From Ardenticatenaceae bacterium (lineage in GTDB: Bacteria > Chloroflexota > Anaerolineae > Promineifilales > Promineifilaceae): a stretch of 52,259 nt of DNA. A model generated the notes under the pieces. That model was not told the origin of the DNA, made no database searches, and worked only from the letters and a program-made list of their open reading frames with translations. The stretch covers positions 1 to 52,259 of the forward strand of contig WYBM01000089.1 of the NCBI GenBank assembly GCA_011525915.1, given 5' to 3'. The position numbers were made by a program, and so were the translations under genes. Below, in pieces: positions 7,846 through 15,754 of the stretch (its first letter is position 1; each line of letters starts with the position of its first letter).

Positions 7846-7892
7846 CCCACTGAATACTGATCACTGACCACTGATCACTGACCACTGACCAC
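7836..7892. repeat. CACTGAC repeat array, - arm beside the four-helix gene
   Basis: Tandem CACTGACC, CACTGAATACTGAT and CACTGATCACTGACC units, the reverse complement of the unit at 7289-7350. It supplies the stop codon of the four-helix gene and ends 9 bases before the next start codon. Confidence 0.9.
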
Positions 7893-7900
7893 GAGAACGT

Positions 7901-8956
7901 ATGAACGATACAATAGAAGTCCGCCCAGACGAACGATTTGATGAAAACAGCGTGGCTGATTACCTGCACGGCCGTTTGCCCGGCAGTCAAAACCCGCTTA
8001 CGGTGCGCCAATTTGGCGGCGGTGCGGCCAACCTGACCTATTTGCTGGACTATGGCAGCCATCAGTATGTGCTGCGGCGGCCGCCGCTGGGCCCGGTAGC
8101 GAAGTCGGCCCATGACATGAAACGGGAGTACACCGTGTTGTCTGTCTTGCATCAATCGTTCCCTTACGCGCCACGCGCCTTTGTGTATTGTGACGATACG
8201 GCCGTGATGGGCGCCGACTTTTTTGTGATGGAACGGCGGCACGGTGTGGTGGTGCGCCGCACCATGCCGCCGGCATTTGCCCACACACCGGCCGCCGCCC
8301 GCCAGATGAGCGCGGCGCTGGTCGATGCCCTGGCGGACTTTCATGCTGTGGACTATGCCGCCATTGGCCTGGGGGAACTGGGTGAACCCACCGGTTTTGT
8401 ACGGCGGCAAGTTGAGGGCTGGTACAAACGCTGGCAGGCGGCTAAAGTGGTAGACCTGGCTGAGATGGACAGCGTTTATCATTGGCTGTGTGACAACCTG
8501 CCGCCCACCACGCAAGTTTCCCTGGTGCATAATGATTACAAGCTGGATAATGCCATGCTGGCAGCAGATGATCCGGGCCAACTTGTGGCCATTTTTGATT
8601 GGGATATGTGTACATTGGGCGATCCGCTGTCTGACCTGGGGGCGCTGCTGTGTTACTGGACGGAACCAGATGACCCACCGCACTTTCAGGCCATGTCCAT
8701 GATGCCGCCGGGTGACCTGGGTTTTATGACACGGGCAGAATTGGTGGCCCGTTACGCGGCAAGGTCTGGCCGGGATGTGCATGACATTCACTTTTATCAT
8801 GCCCTGGGGCTGTTTCGTCTTGCCGTCATCATCGCCCAGATTTTCATTCGTTACCAGCGCGGCCAGACCCAAGACCAGCGTTTTGCCGCTTTTGAGATGA
8901 TGATCCCCTTGATGGCCCGGGCGGCGCAAGAGATCGCCTTTGCTGGCAGCCAGTAA
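7901..8956 (+). CDS. ACAD11-type aminoglycoside-phosphotransferase-family kinase (LvaA-like)
   Basis: A 351-residue APH-family kinase. It has a nucleotide-binding GGGAANLTYLL and YVLRRPPLG at the N-terminus, HNDYKLDN with catalytic Asp212, and DWDMCTLGDPLSDL with the metal-binding Asp233. YVLRRPPLGPVAKSAHDM followed by an EY residue pair matches the N-terminal domain of ACAD10/ACAD11 and LvaA-type proteins rather than antibiotic kinases. Family knowledge: these phosphorylate the 4-hydroxyl of 4-hydroxyacyl-CoA so that an ACAD partner can eliminate phosphate. The partner is probably the dehydrogenase at 6095-7288. A repeat array ends 9 bases before ATG 7901, and no good Shine-Dalgarno is visible, so the inserted element may affect its expression. 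Confidence 0.8.
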   Translation: MNDTIEVRPDERFDENSVADYLHGRLPGSQNPLTVRQFGGGAANLTYLLDYGSHQYVLRRPPLGPVAKSAHDMKREYTVLSVLHQSFPYAPRAFVYCDDTAVMGADFFVMERRHGVVVRRTMPPAFAHTPAAARQMSAALVDALADFHAVDYAAIGLGELGEPTGFVRRQVEGWYKRWQAAKVVDLAEMDSVYHWLCDNLPPTTQVSLVHNDYKLDNAMLAADDPGQLVAIFDWDMCTLGDPLSDLGALLCYWTEPDDPPHFQAMSMMPPGDLGFMTRAELVARYAARSGRDVHDIHFYHALGLFRLAVIIAQIFIRYQRGQTQDQRFAAFEMMIPLMARAAQEIAFAGSQ

Positions 8957-8977
8957 CGGGCAAATGGGTGACGCATC

Positions 8978-9379
8978 ATGATAGCCTTTACCTTCTTTTT
9001 GTCACAGCTGGCACGCAGAATGCGCCGTGGTTGGGGCGACCCTGAATTTCGGGGATTGTTCTGGTCGGTCCTGGTTGTGCTGCTGGTAGGTACGGTATTT
9101 TACCATTGGCGTGAGGGGTGGTCGTGGCTGGATTCCTTTTACTTCACGGTGGTCACGCTGGCGACGGTGGGGTATGGTGACCTTTCGCCGACACGGCCGG
9201 AGACAAAACTTTTTACTGTCCTTTATATTATCATGGGTCTGGGACTGCTCTCCACGTTTATTGTGAAGCTGGCTGGCTTCAGCGAACGGCCGTTCGCCCA
9301 GCGCCGGCAAGCCCAAGAGACAACAGAAGAAACGGCCGTTTCACAAACGGCCGTTTCGGAGGATAATAGCACTTCATGA
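8978..9379 (+). CDS. Two-TM potassium channel (KcsA-like)
   Basis: A 133-residue membrane protein with the K+ selectivity filter TVGYGD at residues 63-68. The filter lies between TM1 (GLFWSVLVVLLVGTVFYHW) and TM2 (LFTVLYIIMGLGLLSTFIV), with the pore helix SFYFTVVTLA before it. It is the minimal Ion_trans_2 form and likely a tetramer in the cytoplasmic membrane; no RCK regulatory domain follows. The short C-terminal tail carries TAVSQTAVS, written by two ACGGCCGT octamers 15 bases apart. The stop overlaps the next ATG (ATGA), so it is translationally coupled to the SDR at 9376. Confidence 0.88.
   Translation: MIAFTFFLSQLARRMRRGWGDPEFRGLFWSVLVVLLVGTVFYHWREGWSWLDSFYFTVVTLATVGYGDLSPTRPETKLFTVLYIIMGLGLLSTFIVKLAGFSERPFAQRRQAQETTEETAVSQTAVSEDNSTS
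9332..9354. repeat. Tandem pair of ACGGCCGT octamers
   Basis: Two copies of ACGGCCGTTTC (octamers at 9332-9339 and 9347-9354) 15 bases apart in the end of the channel gene. Both are read as T-A-V-S. They look like a local duplication of the window-wide octamer and lengthen the C-terminal tail. Confidence 0.8.
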
Positions 9380-10230
9380 GCTATCATTCTATTTTCCGGC
9401 CTGATCTGTTTAGCGGGCAAACGATCATCGTCACCGGCGGCGGCAGCGGCATTGGCCGCTGCACGGCGCACGAGCTGGCCGCCTTAGGCGCGCATGTGGT
9501 GATTGCCGGGCGTGACCCGGAAAAGTTGGAAACCGTACGGCAGGAGATCAGCCGCAGCGGCGGCAGCATTTCGGCCTGTGTGTGCAACATTCGTGAGGAG
9601 GCGCAGGTGCAGGCCCTGTTTGCCCAGGTGTTGGCTGCAAGAGGGGCCGTGCATGGGCTGGTGAACAACGCCGGCGGCCAGTTTCTGAGCCCGGCGGAGA
9701 CGATCTCTTTAAAAGGGTTCACGGCCGTCGTTGAAACCAACCTTACCGGCACCTTTCTTATGTGCCGTGAGGCATACACCCACTATATGCACGCGCATGG
9801 CGGGGCTGTTGTGAATATGCTTATTGATCACGGCCGTGGTTACCCAGGCATGGCCCATTCGGCCGCCGCCCGGGCCGGTGTGGAAAACCTGACCAAAACG
9901 CTGGCCGTGGAATGGGCGCACGCCGGTGTACGCATCAATGCCGTTGCCCCCGGCATTATTGATTCCAGCGGCCTGGAAAAGTATCCGGATTACGTGAAGA
10001 AAGAGTTTTTACCTCTGGTCGTTCAAGATATTCCTTACAAGCGCATGGGCACGGAAAGCGAAACGGCCGCGGCCATTGTCTTTCTGCTTTCCCCGGCGGC
10101 AGCCTATATCAGTGGTGAAACGCTCAAAATAGACGGGGCATACTCACTCTGGCGCAAAACCTGGGTCATCGATGACCATGACAATGCGCCTGACGCTTAC
10201 GATGGTTTCAGGGACAACCTTACCCCGTGA
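9376..10230 (+). CDS. SDR similar to trans-2-enoyl-CoA reductase (PECR-like)
   Basis: A 284-residue SDR with TGGGSGIGRC for the dinucleotide and NNAGGQF. The usual catalytic YxxxK is absent: its place reads MAHSAAARAGVENLTKTLAVEW. That variant, with RINAVAPGI and FLLSPAAAYISGETLKIDG, is what peroxisomal trans-2-enoyl-CoA reductase (PECR) and 2,4-dienoyl-CoA reductases show. The likely role is NADPH-dependent reduction of an enoyl- or dienoyl-CoA during oxidation of unsaturated or branched acyl chains. It overlaps the channel gene by four bases, and its stop overlaps the open frame of the next gene. The substrate is inferred from family only. Confidence 0.8.
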   Translation: MSYHSIFRPDLFSGQTIIVTGGGSGIGRCTAHELAALGAHVVIAGRDPEKLETVRQEISRSGGSISACVCNIREEAQVQALFAQVLAARGAVHGLVNNAGGQFLSPAETISLKGFTAVVETNLTGTFLMCREAYTHYMHAHGGAVVNMLIDHGRGYPGMAHSAAARAGVENLTKTLAVEWAHAGVRINAVAPGIIDSSGLEKYPDYVKKEFLPLVVQDIPYKRMGTESETAAAIVFLLSPAAAYISGETLKIDGAYSLWRKTWVIDDHDNAPDAYDGFRDNLTP

Positions 10231-10289
10231 TCCGTAAATGGCAAGCTGAGTCAGCTTGCGGCATAGGGATGACGGAATGTGGAGATAAG

Positions 10290-11924
10290 ATGCAATTTAC
10301 ACATGGCGGTGAACTGGTGGCGCGGGCCCTGGCCGCGCAGGGGGTGGAGACGTTGTATACCCTGTGTGGCGGCCACATTGCGCCGGTCTACGAAGGCTGT
10401 TTAAACAACGGTATTACCGTGATTGATTTTCGCCACGAACAGGCGGCCGGGCACGCCGCTGACGCGTATGCCCGGCTGACACGCAACATTGGCGCAGCCA
10501 TTGTCACGGCCGGGCCAGGGGTCACCGATGCGGTGACGGCCGTGGCCAATGCCTACCAGGCCCGCAGCCCCATGATCCTCTTCGGCGGTGCGGCCCCCTT
10601 GCGCACCCGCGGCCGGGGCGCCTTGCAAGAAATGCCTCAGACGGAGATGTTTCAGACCTTCACCAAAGCCAGCTTCACCATCGAAAAAACGGAAGAGATT
10701 CCGGCGCAGCTGGCTGAGGCGTTTAAGCTGGCCTTAAGCGGCCGGCCCGGCCCCATTTTTATTGAGCTGCCCTTTGACGTGTTATTTAACGCCATTGACG
10801 TGCCGGAGATAACCCCCAAAATCATCATCGAGCCGCCCCCACCGGAGCTCAGCGCCATTCAAGAGATGTTTGCCATTTTGCGCCAGGCCCAGAAGCCCAT
10901 GCTGGTGGCTGGCACCCAGGTATATTGGGATGGCGCCAGTGAGGCGCTGCGTGACTTTACAGAGCAGACGGGTATGCCTGTCTTTACCAACGGCGCGGGG
11001 CGAGGCACACTGTCTATGACCCACCCCCACTGCTTTAAGGCGGTGCGTTCCAAGGCGCTGCGTGAGGCAGATGCCGTTTTGCTCATTGGCACTCCGTTGG
11101 ACTTCCGCTTAAAGTATGGCCAGGAAGGGTGGAATGCCGATGCTAAACTCATCCAGATTGAAAACGACGCCGCCGAACTGCACCACAACCGCCAGGCAGA
11201 TGTTGCCCTGGTAGCTGATTCCCGGCTGGTATTGGAAGCGTTGAGCGAAGGTTTGCAGGGCATTCGCTTTGACCCCTGGCTGGCCGAGGTACGTGGCTGG
11301 GAAGACAAAAAGCGGGCGCAGCAGGCAGCATGGGAAGCGCTGGATGACCAGCCTGTCAATCACTTCCGGTTTGCGGCCGAGGTTAATAAACTTCTGGATG
11401 AAGACATGATTGTGATCGGGGACGGCGGCGATATTGTCAGCGCCTGCGCCAAAGTGCTGGACGTGACCATGCCCGGCCAATGGCTGGATCCCGGCCCGCT
11501 GGGCTGCCTGGGGGTGGGGGCGCCTTTTGCCATTGCCGCCCAGCAGTTGTATCCCTATAAAAGGGTGCTTATCATTAGCGGTGATGGTTCCTTTGGTCTG
11601 AATGGGTTTGAGTTTGACACGGCCGTACGTTTTAACCTGCCCATTGTGGCTGTGGTGGGCAACGATGCTGGTTGGGGGCAGATTCGTGGCCCACAGGTGA
11701 ATATGGTGGGTGAAGAACGGGCTATCGCTACCAAACTGGCCCCCACGCGCTATGACAAGATTGTGGCCGCCATGGGCGGTTACGGTGAACACATTGATGA
11801 CCCGGCCCATATTGGCCCCGCACTGCAGCGCGCTTTTGCCAGTGGTAAACCCGCCTGTATCAATGTGGTCCTGGATGAAAAGGGCATGGCTAAAACGGGT
11901 GCAAGCACACCCTATATTGTGTAA
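10290..11924 (+). CDS. ThDP-dependent enzyme, acetolactate synthase / 2-hydroxyacyl-CoA lyase-like
   Basis: A 544-residue ThDP enzyme. It has the catalytic Glu50 in FRHEQAAGHAADAYAR, a central Rossmann-like domain (MLVAGTQVYWDG), and the ThDP/Mg motif from GDGS (431-434) to Asn458 in GNDAGWGQ. The architecture fits acetolactate synthase, oxalyl-CoA decarboxylase and 2-hydroxyacyl-CoA lyases (HACL1, ILVBL/HACL2). No ilvN-type small subunit or other isoleucine/valine gene is near, while an enoyl-CoA reductase-like SDR, CoA ligases and an AMACR are. A lyase role in alpha-oxidation of 2-hydroxyacyl-CoA is therefore favoured over acetolactate synthesis, by context. The start chosen is ATG 10290, after GGAGATAAG. 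Confidence 0.75.
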   Translation: MQFTHGGELVARALAAQGVETLYTLCGGHIAPVYEGCLNNGITVIDFRHEQAAGHAADAYARLTRNIGAAIVTAGPGVTDAVTAVANAYQARSPMILFGGAAPLRTRGRGALQEMPQTEMFQTFTKASFTIEKTEEIPAQLAEAFKLALSGRPGPIFIELPFDVLFNAIDVPEITPKIIIEPPPPELSAIQEMFAILRQAQKPMLVAGTQVYWDGASEALRDFTEQTGMPVFTNGAGRGTLSMTHPHCFKAVRSKALREADAVLLIGTPLDFRLKYGQEGWNADAKLIQIENDAAELHHNRQADVALVADSRLVLEALSEGLQGIRFDPWLAEVRGWEDKKRAQQAAWEALDDQPVNHFRFAAEVNKLLDEDMIVIGDGGDIVSACAKVLDVTMPGQWLDPGPLGCLGVGAPFAIAAQQLYPYKRVLIISGDGSFGLNGFEFDTAVRFNLPIVAVVGNDAGWGQIRGPQVNMVGEERAIATKLAPTRYDKIVAAMGGYGEHIDDPAHIGPALQRAFASGKPACINVVLDEKGMAKTGASTPYIV

Positions 11925-11972
11925 TGTATGTATAGCGATTGGCAAGCAAGCGTTCGCCAATATCAGGGTTTT

Positions 11973-13229
11973 ATGACCAAAAAAGTAACGGAAGTAGAAC
12001 TTGGCATCATTCGGGCGACTGAACCGGCTGAGAGCGGTGTTATGGACAACGCGGCCACCACCAGCCTGATGAAATTGTTATCTACGCTAGACCGGCGCCT
12101 GCTGCAAGATATTATGACGGAGCAGCGCCATGAACCAGGTGACATCATCTTTTCTGAGGATGACCCCGGAAATGCCCTGTACATTATCTGGGCGGGCCTG
12201 TTAGCCGTGGTAAAGGGGCCCTTTGGCCGGCCAAGTGAAGTGTTTTTCCGGGTGCCAGGAGATGTAGTGGGCGAAATGGCACTGCTGGAGAACAAGCCTC
12301 GTTGGGCGTCATTGGTGGCTCTGGAAAAAACACGCCTGCTGCGTGTTGAACGGGACGGTTTTCATAAGCTTTTGCGGGCACAGCCGGCGGTAAGCCTGAA
12401 CTTGCTGGCGCTGCTCAGTGCGCGCCTGCGGGCCGTGCATGAAATGAGCCGGGCGGAGATCAGGAGTGACCAGGAGGTGCTGCGGCAAATATCATCATTG
12501 ATGGATGAAAATGAGCAGTTAATGGCTTTGCAGCGCGTGCGTCAGGAGACAAGTGATTTGATCGTGCATGATTTGCGCAGCCCCCTGAGTAACATGTTTA
12601 GTGTTTTGAACATGCTGGAACTGGTGCTGCCAGAAGATGTGCTGGTGGCTAACCGGGAACTGCTTGATATTGCCAAGCTGGCCCATGCCCGCATGCAAGA
12701 TTTGGTGAACTCGCTGTTAGATGTGTCCATGTTGGAGTCTGGTGAATTGACGTTGGATATTGGCCCGGCCAACCTGAAGCAGTTAATTGATGAAGTGGTG
12801 GCGCTGGCTTCCTTCTCCATTGACCAGCGCAGCATTGTGTTCCAGACGCGCTTTGCCCCTGACCTGCCGCTGGTGATGGTAGATGAAGATCGTATGCGCC
12901 GGGTGTTGACAAACCTCATTGATAATGCTGTGAAATTTACGCCGCGAGACGGCCGTGTGCGTGTAGACGTGACCACTACCGGCACGGAAGTGTGCATCAG
13001 CGTGGCAGACAGCGGTCCGGGCATTCCTGTGGCTGACCGTCAGCGCATCTTTGAGCGTTTTGCTCAGGTACAGCGGGTGGGGATGCGCCGCACGCGTGGC
13101 TTTGGCCTGGGGCTGGCCTTTTGTCGTCTGGCCGTAGAAGCACACGGCGGGCGAATCTGGGTTGAACCAGGTGATGGTGATGTGGGCAGCCGCTTTATAT
13201 TTACGCTGCCTGTCGCCCGCCATCTGTGA
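11973..13229 (+). CDS. Sensor histidine kinase with N-terminal cyclic-nucleotide-binding domain
   Basis: About 418 residues from ATG 11973; an upstream in-frame ATG at 11928 and a later one at 12042 are alternatives, and none has a strong ribosome-binding site. Order: a Crp-type cNMP-binding domain (GDIIFSEDDPGNALYII, GDVVGEMALLENKPR), a short helical linker, HisKA with phospho-acceptor His199 in LIVHDLRSPL, then HATPase_c with the N box LTNLIDNAVKFT, G1 DSGPGIP, F box IFERFAQ and G2 GFGLGLAF. No membrane segment is visible, so it should be cytosolic. It may read a nucleotide made by class III cyclases such as the one at 41862. No response regulator is adjacent. Confidence 0.85.
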   Translation: MTKKVTEVELGIIRATEPAESGVMDNAATTSLMKLLSTLDRRLLQDIMTEQRHEPGDIIFSEDDPGNALYIIWAGLLAVVKGPFGRPSEVFFRVPGDVVGEMALLENKPRWASLVALEKTRLLRVERDGFHKLLRAQPAVSLNLLALLSARLRAVHEMSRAEIRSDQEVLRQISSLMDENEQLMALQRVRQETSDLIVHDLRSPLSNMFSVLNMLELVLPEDVLVANRELLDIAKLAHARMQDLVNSLLDVSMLESGELTLDIGPANLKQLIDEVVALASFSIDQRSIVFQTRFAPDLPLVMVDEDRMRRVLTNLIDNAVKFTPRDGRVRVDVTTTGTEVCISVADSGPGIPVADRQRIFERFAQVQRVGMRRTRGFGLGLAFCRLAVEAHGGRIWVEPGDGDVGSRFIFTLPVARHL

Positions 13230-13275
13230 CTGGTCTGAGATTTCCTGAGACTGGCTTACGACAAAGGAGAAGGGT

Positions 13276-14151
13276 ATGCATACGCCCATTTCAGCAGTTG
13301 ATCCCTATGAGCGGCAGCGTACGGCCGTGCTTGATTCAGAAATGGCTTATGTAGATACGGGGGGGGAGGGCGACCCCGTGGTGTTTTTGCATGGCAACCC
13401 TACCTCTTCCTATTTGTGGCGCAATGTCATACCCCATGTGCAGAACCACGGCCGTTGCCTGGCTCCGGACCTTATTGGCATGGGTGACTCCGGTAAAAAC
13501 CCGGCCGGCATTTACCGCTTTGTGGACCATGCCCGTTACCTGGATGCCTGGTTTGACGCCGTGGGGCTGACCCAAAACGTGACGCTGGTTATCCATGATT
13601 GGGGGTCGGCGTTGGGCTTTCATTGGGCCCACCGCCATCCAGAGCGGGTGAAAGCTATTGTTTACATGGAAGCGGTGGTGCGGCCCATCACCTGGGATGA
13701 ATGGCCGCAGGCGTCACGGGGCCTCTTTCAGGCGATGCGTTCCCCGGCGGGTGAGGACATTGTGCTGCAAAAGAACGTCTTTATTGAGCGCATTTTGCCG
13801 GCCAGTGTGCTGCGCCCCTTGGCGGAAGCGGAGATGGCTGTTTACCGACGGCCGTATCTGGAACCTGGTGAAAGCCGCCGCCCCACCCTCACCTGGCCGC
13901 GTGAAATTCCCGTTGACGGAGAACCACCAGATGTACAGGCGATAGTACAGGGGTATGCGGCGTGGTTAGAAACAGCCAGGGTACCAAAGCTGTTCATCAA
14001 CGCTGAGCCGGGCATCATTCTCACCGGGGCACAGCGTGACTACTGCCGCACCTGGCCGCACCAGCAAGAAGTGACCGTCAAGGGATTACACTTTATTCAG
14101 GAAGATTCGCCGGCAGACATTGGCCAGGCGATTGCCGCTTTTTTAGAATGA
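13276..14151 (+). CDS. dhaA: Haloalkane dehalogenase, DhaA type (HLD-II)
   Basis: A 291-residue alpha/beta hydrolase very close in motif order to Rhodococcus DhaA. Nucleophile Asp108 in HDWGSALGFHW, halide-binding Asn41 (HGNPTSS) and Trp109, catalytic acid Glu132 (YMEAV), and His272 in GLHFIQED. Also IPVDGEP and WPREIP, as in the HLD-II subfamily. It would hydrolyse haloalkanes to alcohols in the cytosol, although many genomic homologs have unknown natural substrates. GGAG precedes ATG 13276. The stop overlaps the next gene by four bases (ATGA), so it is co-translated with an MBL-fold hydrolase. It is one of the best-supported calls in the window. Confidence 0.9.
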   Translation: MHTPISAVDPYERQRTAVLDSEMAYVDTGGEGDPVVFLHGNPTSSYLWRNVIPHVQNHGRCLAPDLIGMGDSGKNPAGIYRFVDHARYLDAWFDAVGLTQNVTLVIHDWGSALGFHWAHRHPERVKAIVYMEAVVRPITWDEWPQASRGLFQAMRSPAGEDIVLQKNVFIERILPASVLRPLAEAEMAVYRRPYLEPGESRRPTLTWPREIPVDGEPPDVQAIVQGYAAWLETARVPKLFINAEPGIILTGAQRDYCRTWPHQQEVTVKGLHFIQEDSPADIGQAIAAFLE

Positions 14152-15116
14152 CCCCTATACGCATAGAACTGCCGACTCCGTTTGACGTTGGCCCGGTGAA
14201 TGTTTACCTTTTTACGGGGCCAGAACCCGTGCTGGTAGACACCGGGGTCGATTCTGATGAGAGTTGGGCGGCATTACAGGCCGGGCTGGCTGCACAGGGC
14301 CTGGACGTGGCCGATTTGCGGCGTGTCGTCATTACCCATGCCCATGTAGACCATTTTGGGGCAGCCGCCCGGCTGGCAGCCAACAGCCCGGCCCAGATCA
14401 CCATTGCTGATGTGGGGTATGATTGGCTGGTTGACCCTAAAGGCCAATGGGAGCGGCGCATTGCCTATTACCATGACCACTTCCTGATGTTGTGTGCTTT
14501 ACCACCAGAAACGCGGCAAATGGTGATAGCTTATATGACCTTTGCCGCCGAAAGTTCAACGGCCGTTCCTCCTGAACGTATCACCACGTTTAACGTGGGT
14601 GACACATTGGCGCTGGGTGGGTTGGATTGGCAGGTGCTGCATATGCCAGGCCACGCCAGCCACCAGACCTGCTTTTACCAACCGGCCACGCGCCAGTTAC
14701 TCTCGGCAGATATGCTGCTGTCTAGCGCGCCAACGCCGGTGGTGGAAGCGCCGCCAGACGGCCGTACCCGTGTTCCCTCGTTGCCCCTGTTTATGGAGTC
14801 TCTGGATAAAGTAGAAGCGCTGGCTATCGAAACGGCCTATCCGGGTCACGGCCGTGTGATCGCCAACCCTACCACTCTCATTCACCAGCAGCGCCAGCGC
14901 ATCCAGCAGCGTAAACAAGAAGCCCTGTTGTTGATCCAGCAGGGCTGCCAGACGGTGATGGCGTTGGTTGATATTATGTACGCGCACCATCCGGCCAATG
15001 CCCGTATTGCCGGGTTGTGGATGCTGGTCGGTTACCTGGATTTACTCAAAGCTGAAAAAGCCATTGTGGAGCGAGAGGTTAACGGCGTGTGGCATTATTC
15101 TGTAAGAGGAGATTAG
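14148..15116 (+). CDS. MBL-fold metallo-hydrolase
   Basis: A 322-residue metallo-beta-lactamase fold protein. The zinc motif HxHxDH is present as HAHVDH (His64, His66, Asp68, His69), followed by MPGHASHQTCF, LSADMLL and a final GHGRVI. The long C-terminal helical part (QQRQRIQQRKQEALLL) is typical of the LACTB2/glyoxalase II-like branch. It is coupled to the dehalogenase gene by ATGA. Hydrolysis of a thioester or ester made by neighbours is plausible, but the substrate is not predictable. A second, unrelated MBL gene lies at 38056. Confidence 0.8.
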   Translation: MTPIRIELPTPFDVGPVNVYLFTGPEPVLVDTGVDSDESWAALQAGLAAQGLDVADLRRVVITHAHVDHFGAAARLAANSPAQITIADVGYDWLVDPKGQWERRIAYYHDHFLMLCALPPETRQMVIAYMTFAAESSTAVPPERITTFNVGDTLALGGLDWQVLHMPGHASHQTCFYQPATRQLLSADMLLSSAPTPVVEAPPDGRTRVPSLPLFMESLDKVEALAIETAYPGHGRVIANPTTLIHQQRQRIQQRKQEALLLIQQGCQTVMALVDIMYAHHPANARIAGLWMLVGYLDLLKAEKAIVEREVNGVWHYSVRGD

Positions 15117-15120
15117 GAAG

Positions 15121-15147
15121 CGGAGGTAACGTGTTGACGAACCTCCG
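15121..15147 (+). promoter_or_regulatory. Hairpin that can hide the Shine-Dalgarno of the thioesterase gene
   Basis: CGGAGGT (15121-15127) and ACCTCCG (15141-15147) form a perfect 7-bp stem around a 13-base loop. The loop holds the GTG (15131) and TTG (15134) start candidates. The only strong ribosome-binding site of the gene is thus in the stem. Confidence 0.45.
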
Positions 15148-15664
15148 CACTCATAAACGCATGAAAGAGATCATCAAAACCCTGACACCGGCCCACCTGG
15201 CATCACTGCCGCTAACGCATCGCATAACCATCACCGATGGCTACCTGGACTTGATGGGGCATATGAATGTGCGCCATTACCTGGGCATTTTTGATGACGC
15301 TACCTGGCACTTTTTTGCCCACTTTGGCATGGACCATCATTATTACACCACCAGCGGTAATGGTTCTTTTGCCTTGCAGCAGTTCATTTATTATGCGGCT
15401 GAGGTTCGGGCTGATGAAACTGTGGCCATTCGCTCACGGTTGGTGGGCCGTACCGATAGACGCATCCACTTTATCCATTTTATGGTTAATGAAACCACTG
15501 ACCGGTTGGCGGCAACCGTGGAAGTGCTGGGCTCCCACGCTGATCTGCGGGTGCGGCGCACATCACCTTTCCCTGCCGACATTGCGGCCAAACAGGATGT
15601 GCTTCTGGCAGAACATAACCAGCTGGCGTGGCCCGCGCCCCTCTGTGGTGCCATTGCCCCATAA
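15131..15664 (+). CDS. Hotdog-fold thioesterase (4-hydroxybenzoyl-CoA thioesterase-like)
   Basis: About 177 residues of a single hotdog domain. DLMGHMNVRHYLGIFDDATW is the typical substrate-entry helix of the YbgC/FadM-like acyl-CoA thioesterases, where the Asp in DLMGHMN is the usual catalytic residue. The core continues as AAEVRADETVAIRSRLVG and RIHFIHFMVNE. It would cleave an acyl-CoA in the cytosol. The start is uncertain: GTG 15131 or TTG 15134 follow GGAGG, and ATG 15161 has no ribosome-binding site. It stands between an MBL hydrolase and an acyl-CoA ligase, matching the acyl-CoA theme. Confidence 0.75.
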   Translation: MLTNLRTHKRMKEIIKTLTPAHLASLPLTHRITITDGYLDLMGHMNVRHYLGIFDDATWHFFAHFGMDHHYYTTSGNGSFALQQFIYYAAEVRADETVAIRSRLVGRTDRRIHFIHFMVNETTDRLAATVEVLGSHADLRVRRTSPFPADIAAKQDVLLAEHNQLAWPAPLCGAIAP

Positions 15665-15712
15665 ACGATTTTCATGAAAGTTCAAAATTGATATTGGTAA
15701 TACGTTGTGTGG

Positions 15713-15735
15713 GGGGCAGGCATAAGGCCCGCCCC
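15713..15735 (+). repeat. Hairpin before the acyl-CoA ligase gene
   Basis: GGGGC (15713-15717) pairs with GCCCC (15731-15735) and GGC with GCC inside, with one A/C mismatch and loop ATAAG. No T run follows, so it is not a normal terminator. It resembles the variable-stem hairpins at 18708-18879. Confidence 0.5.
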
Positions 15736-15754
15736 AACATTGCCGAGGAGACAT

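Larger units (their letters stand above)
7289..7892 (+). mobile_element. Candidate mobile element: four-helix-bundle gene between inverted GTCAGTG arms
   Basis: The left arm (7289-7350) carries GTCAGTG units, the right arm (7836-7892) carries the complementary CACTGAC units, and one S23/IVP-type gene lies between. The stop codon of the gene lies inside the right arm. The roughly 600-bp block sits between an ACAD11-like dehydrogenase and an ACAD11-like kinase, two genes expected to be adjacent. Similar inverted arms without a gene occur at 17381-17516, 32661-32815 and 33885-33949. The layout resembles REP/RAYT or MITE relationships. Mobility is inferred; target duplications were not identified. 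Confidence 0.5.

Noticed and set aside
7832..8929. A 365-residue open frame on the - strand opposite the kinase gene
   Set aside because: It is antisense to a gene with clear kinase motifs, and its translation is rich in His, Arg and Gln as expected for a shadow of GC-rich coding DNA.
10290..11924. Naming the ThDP enzyme ilvB
   Set aside because: No small subunit or branched-chain amino acid gene is adjacent, and the lipid context fits a 2-hydroxyacyl-CoA lyase equally well or better. The sequence alone does not decide.
11109..11960. A 283-residue - strand open frame opposite the ThDP enzyme gene
   Set aside because: The + strand has full ThDP motifs. The antisense translation has no family signature.
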